Shown here one piece after another: positions 7,127-11,719 of a DNA stretch of 11,719 nt (positions are counted from its first letter, which is position 1; every line of letters begins with the position of its first letter). The stretch is from NCBI GenBank assembly GCA_030635525.1, contig DAOVYR010000011.1:1-11719 (forward strand), read 5' to 3'. The translations under genes and the position numbers were made by a program. This stretch comes from Candidatus Nanohalarchaeota archaeon (GTDB lineage Archaea; EX4484-52; B79-G9). The notes under the pieces were generated by a model, which saw nothing but the letters and a program-made list of their open reading frames with translations, was not told the DNA's origin and did not search any database.

Positions 7127-7135
7127 TGATATAAT
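7127..7135 (-). promoter_or_regulatory. TATA box of tRNA-Thr
   Basis: On the minus strand TTATATCAT is centred about 23 bases upstream of the tRNA 5' end, the normal archaeal TATA spacing for a transcript starting at or near the mature tRNA end. Confidence 0.6.
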
Positions 7136-7208
7136 GTTTGTAATGTTTGAGGTGTTATTTTTTTAAGTTTAATGAGGAACTTGAGTTCAGTCTTTGTATC
7201 TTTGGCTT

Positions 7209-8039
7209 TTAGGGCAGGGCTGCAACAACGAATGAGATCATGATGATTATCATGCTGATTTTTATGAATCTTTGGGATTCCATTGCGTATTTTGTGTTTA
7301 TTAGGATTCTTAAGCCTGCGTATGTGAGGATTATGTCTGCTATGCTTATCATGTAGAGGTAGTTTTGGCCTAGTGTGGCGGCGGGTATTATGCTTAAGAA
7401 TATTGTTGCGATGATCAGTGATGCTGATATTATTGCTGCTGTCTTGTCGCCGTAGTATGTTGCCAGTGTGATTCTTTTGTATTTTATGCCGTTTTGCCCG
7501 TCTATGCTGTGCATTATTTTTCTTGCGGCGCTTGTGAGTGCTATCAGGAGTGCGAGTATTACTGTTAGTTTTATTATTGCTGTGTTTTGCGGGTTTGTGG
7601 AGAAGCTGCCGAAGAGGATTATAGAGCCGTTGAAATATCCCCGGTATATGGCGCACATGGGTGATTTTTCTTTGTAGTGGCTGTAGATTGTTATGATTAT
7701 TGTGTTGATTATCAGGATGAATGTGCAGATGGGGGTTAAGAAATAATGGGATAGTGCGAGGCTTATTGAGAACAGGAGTGTTGCGAGTGCTATTGCTGAT
7801 TCTTCTGTTATCTGGTCCTGGGCCAGTGGCCGTTTTAATTTCCTTGTTTTGTCTTCTTTTATGTCGAAGTAGTCGTTTATTATTGTGAGGGATGTGAGTG
7901 AGACCAAGGCTGTGATGATTGTGATTGATGTATGTGTTATTTCTGGCAGGTCACCTGTTGCGATTATCCGGGTTGCAATTATAAGTGCCAGAACTTTTAT
8001 CATCGGGTGAATCCTTGCGAAACCAGTGACTCTTTTCAT
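7209..8039 (-). CDS. UbiA-family prenyltransferase, probable digeranylgeranylglyceryl phosphate synthase
   Basis: Membrane prenyltransferase of 276 residues. In archaea the common member adds the second geranylgeranyl chain to GGGP in ether-lipid synthesis. Seen: about eight hydrophobic segments; the first Asp-rich motif NDYFDIKED at 55-63, followed by KRPLA at 69-73 (Mg-diphosphate binding); and a second cytosolic loop ARKIMHSIDGQNGIKYKR at 171-188 with ITLATYYG after it. In typical GGGP prenyltransferases that loop reads like KDIEDVEGD...TLP. Here only D180 is kept and two other acidic positions are His177 and Gly184. Family is certain; exact substrate less so. Starts at ATG 8039 with GGCGA four bases upstream, 21 bases after L40e, so the two are probably co-transcribed. 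Confidence 0.85.
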   Translation of the reverse strand: MKRVTGFARIHPMIKVLALIIATRIIATGDLPEITHTSITIITALVSLTSLTIINDYFDIKEDKTRKLKRPLAQDQITEESAIALATLLFSISLALSHYFLTPICTFILIINTIIITIYSHYKEKSPMCAIYRGYFNGSIILFGSFSTNPQNTAIIKLTVILALLIALTSAARKIMHSIDGQNGIKYKRITLATYYGDKTAAIISASLIIATIFLSIIPAATLGQNYLYMISIADIILTYAGLRILINTKYAMESQRFIKISMIIIMISFVVAALP

Positions 8040-8060
8040 GTGGTCGCCTGTGAGGTGTGA

Positions 8061-8234
8061 TTATTTCGCGCCTGCTTTCATTTGTTTGCTTTTTTGTCTT
8101 AGACTTTTTGAGCCGCATTTCCTGCATTTGGTTTTTTCGGGTTTGTTTGTTCTTATTTTTGCGTTGCATTTCATGCATATTTTTACGTTTGAGAACATTC
8201 TTTTCATTGCTGCTGAATCTTTTGCTTTTGCCAT
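8061..8234 (-). CDS. rpl40e: 50S ribosomal protein L40e (zinc ribbon)
   Basis: A 57-residue basic zinc-ribbon protein of the large ribosomal subunit. Seen: MFSNVKICMKCNAK and CRKCGSKSLRQKSK, giving C20-x2-C23 and C37-x2-C40, as in archaeal L40e. The Lys/Arg-rich C-terminus also fits. The chosen start ATG 8234 follows GGTGA by five A residues. The GTG within that motif is in frame and would add a spurious MKK. It is first of a probable two-gene unit with the UbiA-family enzyme and has its own TATA-like sequence upstream. Confidence 0.95.
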   Translation of the reverse strand: MAKAKDSAAMKRMFSNVKICMKCNAKIRTNKPEKTKCRKCGSKSLRQKSKQMKAGAK

Positions 8235-8281
8235 TTTTTTCACCTGAATTATTCTTATGAAGTGTTATTTATCTCTGGTTA

Positions 8282-8292
8282 CTTTTAAATAG
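8282..8292 (-). promoter_or_regulatory. Putative TATA box for L40e and prenyltransferase
   Basis: On the minus strand CTATTTAAAAG lies about 50-58 bases upstream of the L40e ATG, giving an expected leader near 28 nt. It overlaps the last codons and stop of the AK6-type gene. Confidence 0.5.
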
Positions 8293-8833
8293 ATTGTGTT
8301 GATGTTTTTTTTGGGATTATGTATTTTTCCCAGTTGATTTTGCCTGGAAGGTGCTGTTTTTTTGTCTGCCTGCTTTTTGTGATGTTTATTATTGTGGTCG
8401 CTGTGTGTTGTTGTGTGCTTTTTGTTGTGTCTATCTCGAATACATTTTTGTTGTTTGCTACTGCCTCTTGCAGGATTATGTCTAATGCTTCTGAGTCTAT
8501 GTTTTCTTCTATCTTTTTTTTGGGCCAGTGCCTTTTTTTGAGGCGGGCTCTTAGTGTGTCGGGGTTGGTGCGCAGTATTATTGTGATGTCGCTTTTGCAG
8601 TAGTGGGCCAGGTGGCCTTCTATTATTGTGTTGTCCTGTATGTTTTTTGATTCTTTTTTTAGTTTTTTTTCGTCTATTATCTGTGTTTTGCGGTATATAT
8701 CTTTTCCGGTTATCAGGTTTTTGTCTTTTGCGTAGTTGTTTATGTTGATTAGCTTGTAGTTGAGTTTTTTTGCAAGTGTTTTTGAGGTTTGTGTCTTTCC
8801 GGTTCCGGGGGTTCCGCTTATGGTTATTTTCAT
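8285..8833 (-). CDS. AK6/Fap7-type adenylate kinase/NTPase
   Basis: Cytosolic P-loop nucleotide kinase of 182 residues. Family members phosphorylate (d)AMP in vitro, and Fap7 homologues act in small-subunit ribosome maturation with S11. Seen: the Walker A GTPGTGKT at 7-14; IIEGHLAHY at 70-78, corresponding to the family's 'DTHLSH' segment; then SDITIILRTNPDTLRARLKK at 81-100, the RHW lid element at 101-103, and IEENIDSEALDIILQEA at 108-124, matching 'ENVEAEALDVILxEA'. The C-terminal tail (about 150-182) is Lys/Thr-rich. The reading frame extends upstream, but GATGATCC (near-perfect anti-16S match) just before ATG 8833 supports that start; ATG 8842 is the alternative. It begins 26 bases after the UbiB-type kinase and is likely in its operon. 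Confidence 0.93.
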   Translation of the reverse strand: MKITISGTPGTGKTQTSKTLAKKLNYKLININNYAKDKNLITGKDIYRKTQIIDEKKLKKESKNIQDNTIIEGHLAHYCKSDITIILRTNPDTLRARLKKRHWPKKKIEENIDSEALDIILQEAVANNKNVFEIDTTKSTQQHTATTIINITKSRQTKKQHLPGKINWEKYIIPKKTSTQSI

Positions 8834-8859
8834 GTGGATCATCTTGGCTGGTTTGGTGA

Positions 8860-10539
8860 TTATATTTTTTTGAATCTCATTATTGAAATGATAAGTCCAA
8901 GTCCAAGTATTGCGCTTATTATAAATCCTAATATTCCGATGGTCGGGAATCCGAATAGTAGGTGTCCTCTGTCTGTTTGCATGATTAGTGATGAGCCAAT
9001 GATTAGTGAGGATATTATCATTGCAAATGATAGTCTGTTTCCTATCCATTTAAGGTTGTTTGAGAATGTGTCGAGGTTTTTGTGTTCGAATTCTATGTTG
9101 ATTTTGCCTCTTGCCATCCTGTTTATAATTTCTTTCATGCTTTTCGGAAGCGTTTTTAGAAGGTGTTCATATTCAAAGGCGTTGTCTTTGATGCTGTTTG
9201 CTAAGTTTAGCGGACTTATTTTTCTTTTGATTACCTGCTTTGCATATGGTTTGTATTCTTCAGCAATGTTGAAGTCTGGATCGAGTGTTGTTCCTATGCT
9301 TTCGATTATGATTATTGCTCTGCTTAGGAGGACAATCTCGCGTGGTAAAGTTACTTTGTGTTTGACCAGTAGTTTCATTAGTTTGTTTAGTATTTCTCCG
9401 AGTTGTATGTTTTTTAGGTCGTTATCGTAATACATGTCCATTATGTCTATGGTGTCATATTTGAATGTTCTGATGTCAATTGTTTCGTTTACCAGACCCA
9501 TGTTTGTTAGCTGGTTTATTAGTCCGTTTATATTGTAGTTTGTGATGTGGATAAATAGTTGTGCGAGGTCGTTCATGAAGTCTTTGTCTATGTGTCCCAT
9601 CATTCCGAAGTCAATGAAGCATATGACATTGTCTTTTAGGATGAAGATGTTCCCTGGGTGTGGATCTGCGTGGAAGAAGCCGTGTATTAGTACCTGTTTG
9701 AAGATGGATTCAGCTCCACGTTTGGCTATCAATTTTTTGTCGAGGTGTCTTCGGGATTTTTTTAAGTCTTTGATTTTGGTGCCGTTTATGTATTCCATTG
9801 TTAGAATGCGTTTTGTTGAATATTCGTCATATACTCTTGGGGCGTAGATGGTTTCGTCGTCTTTGAACATTTTTCTGAATTTTTTTATGTTGGTTTTTTC
9901 CTGCTGGTAATCTATTTCTTTTCTGATTGAGCGTTCAAATTCGTCAATGATTTGTGGAATGTTGTAATATTTCCAGTTGGGTATGTGTTTTTCGATTAAG
10001 TTTGCGAGGTAGCGCATGATTCTTATGTCTTTTTCTGTTTGTTTCATGATGTCTGGTTTTTGTATCTTTATTGCTACTTTGCTGCCGTCTTTTAAGGTTG
10101 CTTTGTGGACCTGACCTATTGATGCTGATGCTAATGGCTGTTTATCGAATTCAGAGAAGTAGTAGCTTATGCGATGACCTAGTTCGTGTTCTACTGTTGA
10201 TTTTACGATGTCATAGGATACGGGTGGGGTTTTGTCCTGTAGTTTTGAAAATTCTTTTGCATATTCTTCGCCGATTAAATCTTCTCTTGTGCTTAGTATC
10301 TGACCGAACTTGATGAATGTGGATCCCAGTTCTTCCAGGACAAATCTTGCTCTTTTTGGAGTTGTTGCGTCTGGCTCTTCGCAGGGTTTGTAGTGGAGGT
10401 ATCTTTTTGCGAATGGGAGTTTGTCTTTTAGCTTTATGTGCTCGATTATGTGGTTGAAGCCATGTTTTGTCGAGATTTTTACGATCTCCCTGATTCTTTG
10501 GATATATTGTTTGTTCTGATATATTGCGGCAGGATTCAT
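8860..10539 (-). CDS. UbiB/ABC1/AarF-family atypical kinase
   Basis: Membrane-anchored atypical protein kinase-like ATPase, 559 residues from ATG 10539. UbiB/COQ8 relatives support isoprenoid quinone synthesis; the archaeal role is not established. Seen in order: an N-terminal region with ELGSTFIKFGQILSTREDL, carrying the diagnostic KxGQ motif (77-80); the Ala-rich nucleotide loop PLASASIGQVH (136-145); VAIKIQ with the conserved Lys at 158; KEIDYQQE near 207-214; catalytic HADPHPGN (290-297); FIDFG with the metal-binding Asp (310-312); and two C-terminal transmembrane helices, about 502-520 and 530-556. An in-frame GTG at 10548 lies within an AGTGA motif five bases from ATG 10539, so the ATG is preferred. 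First gene of a unit with the AK6-type kinase. Confidence 0.95.
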   Translation of the reverse strand: MNPAAIYQNKQYIQRIREIVKISTKHGFNHIIEHIKLKDKLPFAKRYLHYKPCEEPDATTPKRARFVLEELGSTFIKFGQILSTREDLIGEEYAKEFSKLQDKTPPVSYDIVKSTVEHELGHRISYYFSEFDKQPLASASIGQVHKATLKDGSKVAIKIQKPDIMKQTEKDIRIMRYLANLIEKHIPNWKYYNIPQIIDEFERSIRKEIDYQQEKTNIKKFRKMFKDDETIYAPRVYDEYSTKRILTMEYINGTKIKDLKKSRRHLDKKLIAKRGAESIFKQVLIHGFFHADPHPGNIFILKDNVICFIDFGMMGHIDKDFMNDLAQLFIHITNYNINGLINQLTNMGLVNETIDIRTFKYDTIDIMDMYYDNDLKNIQLGEILNKLMKLLVKHKVTLPREIVLLSRAIIIIESIGTTLDPDFNIAEEYKPYAKQVIKRKISPLNLANSIKDNAFEYEHLLKTLPKSMKEIINRMARGKINIEFEHKNLDTFSNNLKWIGNRLSFAMIISSLIIGSSLIMQTDRGHLLFGFPTIGILGFIISAILGLGLIISIMRFKKI

Positions 10540-10590
10540 ATTTTTCACTTATGCTTGTTTTTATTGCGTTGGTGCTTATGGTGTTTTTTT

Positions 10591-10600
10591 ATCTATAATG
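10591..10600 (-). promoter_or_regulatory. Putative TATA box for the UbiB-type kinase
   Basis: On the minus strand CATTATAGAT, followed by an A-run, lies about 52-61 bases upstream of the kinase ATG. Spacing is plausible for a leader near 30 nt. It also marks roughly where the strong plus-strand keto skew ends. Confidence 0.35.
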
Positions 10601-10683
10601 TCTCTGTTTTTTTGTTTATTATTTTGGTAGTGTCCAAAAGTTGCTTAAACTTCCATCTCCGCATATCTACTTTCACAAAACAA

Positions 10684-10693
10684 TTTTAAATAT
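10684..10693 (+). promoter_or_regulatory. TATA-like element, plus strand
   Basis: TTTTAAATAT on the plus strand would set a transcription start near 10712, immediately before the two inverted repeats and the T-run of the candidate RNA. It is the only promoter-like signal in the window that clearly favours plus-strand transcription inside it. Confidence 0.35.
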
Positions 10694-10711
10694 TTCCTCT
10701 GCTTTAATGGC

Positions 10712-10867
10712 ACCATATATAGTAAAAGCCATAACTATTTGGACTAATGGCTTTTCCATATAGATTAAGGTCTCTTGGTTTTTGGTTAAGTCTGTCCATT
10801 TAGTAACGACCTTAACTATACTTCTTGAGATTCGATAATATAATACTATCAGACTATTCTTTTTTTT
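10712..10867 (+). ncRNA. Candidate structured RNA (promoter, hairpins, T-run)
   Basis: About 155 nt that could be transcribed rightwards. Hairpin 1: AAAAGCCAT (10724-10732) pairs perfectly with ATGGCTTTT (10747-10755), 14-nt loop. Hairpin 2: TATAG-A-TTAAGGTC (10759-10772) pairs with GACCTTAACTATA (10808-10820), 13 bp with one bulged A and a 35-nt loop. A weaker GATA/TATC hairpin follows, then eight T residues at 10860-10867. Order of TATA box, hairpins and T-run is what an independently terminated small RNA would show. I recognise no known RNA family. Alternatives are a mobile-element relic or chance repeats in AT-rich DNA. Confidence 0.3.
10860..10867 (+). terminator. T8 run, candidate plus-strand terminator
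   Basis: Eight consecutive T residues after a weak hairpin, the usual form of archaeal intrinsic termination. It would end the candidate small RNA before it reads into the convergent PadR unit. Confidence 0.35.
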
Positions 10868-10926
10868 ATATTTTCTATTTCTTTCTTTATTATTTCAATT
10901 TTATTTGTTGTCCAAGGTACATGAAT

Positions 10927-11067
10927 TCATTTTGATATTGCCAACTCTGCTGTTGTTGTCAAGTGATTTATGTGCATGTCAAGAAAGTTTTCTGCTTGAT
11001 GATATCCTGAACGTCTCAAAAGTGATATGATTTTTCTAAATTCGATTTTAGTCCATTGAATTCTCAT
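10927..11067 (-). CDS. Small basic protein overlapping the end of the PadR gene (46 aa), possibly a broken gene
   Basis: Unrecognised. ATG 11065-11067 overlaps the last 20 bases of the PadR gene in another frame and runs to TGA at 10927-10929. The peptide begins MRIQWTKIEFRKIISLLRRSGY and has the feel of one or two amphipathic helices. The same frame stays open for 25 more codons after the TGA (IHVPWTTNKIEIIKKEIENI...) to 10849, with a second W-T-x-x-K-I-E pattern. The gene may therefore once have been about 72 codons or longer. There is no GGTG-type ribosome-binding site, so translation would depend on coupling to PadR. It could be a real small partner, a pseudogene, or noise. Confidence 0.35.
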   Translation of the reverse strand: MRIQWTKIEFRKIISLLRRSGYHQAENFLDMHINHLTTTAELAISK

Positions 11068-11491
11068 TCCTAAGTCGTGCAAGGTTATATTTTGAGTCGC
11101 CGCGATATTCGAAGATAAGACCTACTACATCTGTTATTCTTTTTTTTGCGTGTTTCAAATAAAGAGCACCGTTTTTTGTTAGTTCATAGTTTTTCTTGCT
11201 TGGTGTCCCTGACAGATCCTGATTTACCCATGATGTTTTCACAAAGCTATCATCTTCAAGTTTTTGCAGTGTCGAATATATCAGCGCCCTGCTAATGTCG
11301 AAACCAGCTTCAGAATCATCACAGACTTCCTGTTTATATTCCTGAAAACCCCGATGGATTACCTTTACAATGTCATAGGCATGTACTGATTTTTTCACTT
11401 TTATTATCTGCAAGAGTGCTATTGGCAATATGCCTTTTGCGATTTTTGAGTCAATCAGATTCAGGATGTCTCTATCATCTTTTTTTTCCAT
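11048..11491 (-). CDS. PadR-family winged-helix transcriptional regulator
   Basis: DNA-binding regulator of 147 residues. Seen: the PadR opening helix KGILPIALLQIIKVKKSVHAYDIVKVI at 19-45, the recognition helix region ISRALIYSTLQKLEDDSFV at 66-84 (family 'gtlYpaLkrLeeeGli'), the wing ending with KKNYELTKNGALYLKH at 99-114, and a C-terminal dimerisation helix. The insert EYKQEVCDDSEAGFD at 51-65 is longer than in many members. GGTGT lies five bases before ATG 11491. An imperfect palindrome of the PadR type overlaps the region just upstream, so autoregulation is likely. Codon and base use are balanced, unlike the A/C-rich sense strand of all genes to the left, suggesting a separate history. Confidence 0.88.
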   Translation of the reverse strand: MEKKDDRDILNLIDSKIAKGILPIALLQIIKVKKSVHAYDIVKVIHRGFQEYKQEVCDDSEAGFDISRALIYSTLQKLEDDSFVKTSWVNQDLSGTPSKKNYELTKNGALYLKHAKKRITDVVGLIFEYRGDSKYNLARLRNENSMD

Positions 11492-11505
11492 TTTTTACAC
11501 CTCAG

Positions 11506-11524
11506 CATGTAAGTGTTTCACATG
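11506..11524. promoter_or_regulatory. Candidate PadR operator
   Basis: CATGT-N9-ACATG, a 19-bp odd-centred palindrome, sits 15 bases upstream of the PadR ATG and touches its ribosome-binding region. It resembles the ATGT-N8-ACAT dyad described for bacterial PadR, with one extra spacer base. Confidence 0.5.
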
Positions 11525-11552
11525 TTTTTAGATTTTTTATGATATCTAAAAA
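11525..11552. repeat. Inverted repeat, 9 bp perfect, directly next to the PadR-type operator
   Basis: TTTTTAGAT (11525-11533) and ATCTAAAAA (11544-11552) with a 10-base spacer. On the minus strand the spacer includes CATAAAAA, a possible TATA element for PadR whose start would fall in the CATGT operator. Confidence 0.5.
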
Positions 11553-11562
11553 TCGAAAATCA

Positions 11563-11593
11563 TGAAAATATTGGTTCAAGGTGAGTATTTTCA
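11563..11593. repeat. Inverted repeat, 8 bp perfect, 15-base spacer
   Basis: TGAAAATA (11563-11570) and TATTTTCA (11586-11593). The 15-base spacer equals that of the repeat at 11665-11699. Function unknown; likely a protein-binding site. Confidence 0.4.
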
Positions 11594-11623
11594 AGCTTCA
11601 TTTCGTAATAATTGCATCGAGGA

Positions 11624-11651
11624 AATGTATAGGAAATACGTCAAATACATT
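11624..11651. repeat. Inverted repeat AATGTAT/ATACATT with flanking direct repeats
   Basis: AATGTAT (11624-11630) and ATACATT (11645-11651), 14-base spacer. GGAAAT occurs twice in direct orientation 11 bases apart (11621 and 11632), about one helical turn, and again inverted as ATTTCC at 11654-11659. Confidence 0.35.
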
Positions 11652-11664
11652 AAATTTCCGCAGA

Positions 11665-11699
11665 TTTGATTGTCGGATTATACTTTATAGACAATCAAA
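11665..11699. promoter_or_regulatory. 10-bp perfect inverted repeat around a TATA-like core
   Basis: TTTGATTGTC (11665-11674) and GACAATCAAA (11690-11699) flank a 15-base spacer containing TATA-like sequence on both strands (minus: TATAAAGTA). This looks like an operator clasping a core promoter. The promoter could fire left towards PadR, giving a leader of about 165 nt, or right towards a gene outside the window. Confidence 0.45.
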
Positions 11700-11719
11700 A
11701 ATGTTTCGCTTAATCTAAA

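Larger units (their letters stand above)
10601..10926. other. AT-rich region without a confident gene; hairpins and short interrupted frames
   Basis: No complete protein gene is visible here. The minus strand has short frames that look protein-like but are broken: 25 codons directly continuing the small frame at 10927-11067 after its TGA, then a frame without a start codon reading ...VVTKWTDLTKNQETLIYMEKP... down to about 10660. The plus strand carries two long inverted repeats and a T8 run, described separately. Base composition is balanced, unlike the G+T-rich plus strand to the left. Confidence 0.5.

Noticed and set aside
10623..10655. GTAGTGTCCAAAAGTTGC, resembling an insertion-sequence end
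   Set aside because: No inverted partner, target duplication or transposase domain occurs in the window. One end-like string is not enough.
10994..11033. TGATGA...CTGA...TGAT pattern resembling box C/D guide RNA elements
   Set aside because: Box spacing is wrong, no closing stem is present, and the stretch lies antisense to the small frame after PadR.
1..11719. CRISPR array
   Set aside because: No regularly spaced direct repeats of suitable length were seen on either strand.

Overview
The window is archaeal chromosome. It carries the conserved archaeal RNA polymerase operon (rpoH, a split rpoB as rpoB2 and rpoB1, and the start of rpoA1), an L40e zinc-ribbon ribosomal protein, an AK6/Fap7-type nucleotide kinase, tRNAs with archaeal TATA-type promoters, and a tRNA interrupted by bulge-helix-bulge introns. 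The split rpoB points to a euryarchaeal or DPANN-type lineage. I cannot place it more precisely from sequence alone.

Layout, with every confident gene on the minus strand, read right to left: (1) 11492-11719, a regulatory region packed with inverted repeats; (2) 10927-11491, a PadR-family regulator and an overlapping small reading frame; (3) 10601-10926, no confident gene, but a possible plus-strand structured RNA ending in a T-run; (4) 8285-10539, a UbiB/ABC1-type atypical kinase followed by an AK6/Fap7 kinase; (5) 7209-8234, L40e followed by a UbiA-family prenyltransferase; (6) tRNA-Thr(GGU) at 7036-7108; (7) a CPA-type cation/proton antiporter at 5591-6901; (8) an orphan 89-90 residue protein at 5182-5454; (9) a 317-base gap with a GC-rich hairpin; (10) tRNA-Lys(CUU) with two introns at 4706-4864; (11) rpoH-rpoB2-rpoB1-rpoA1, with rpoA1 running off the left edge.

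The genes form several short transcription units. The polymerase genes are packed with gaps of about 12-22 bases and start only 23 bases after the encoded CCA of tRNA-Lys, so tRNA and polymerase mRNA may share a transcript. L40e with the prenyltransferase, and UbiB with AK6, look like two-gene operons. The UbiB-type kinase and UbiA-type prenyltransferase lie within about 1 kb of each other, which hints at isoprenoid membrane lipid metabolism.

The most striking global property is a strong keto (G+T) excess on the plus strand from base 1 to about 10600. It disappears over the PadR region even though PadR is on the same strand. The right-hand 1.1 kb therefore has a different compositional history, and its small gene remnants, structured repeats and operators are the most accessory-looking part of the window. 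I found no CRISPR array, no complete insertion sequence and no clearly new defence system.
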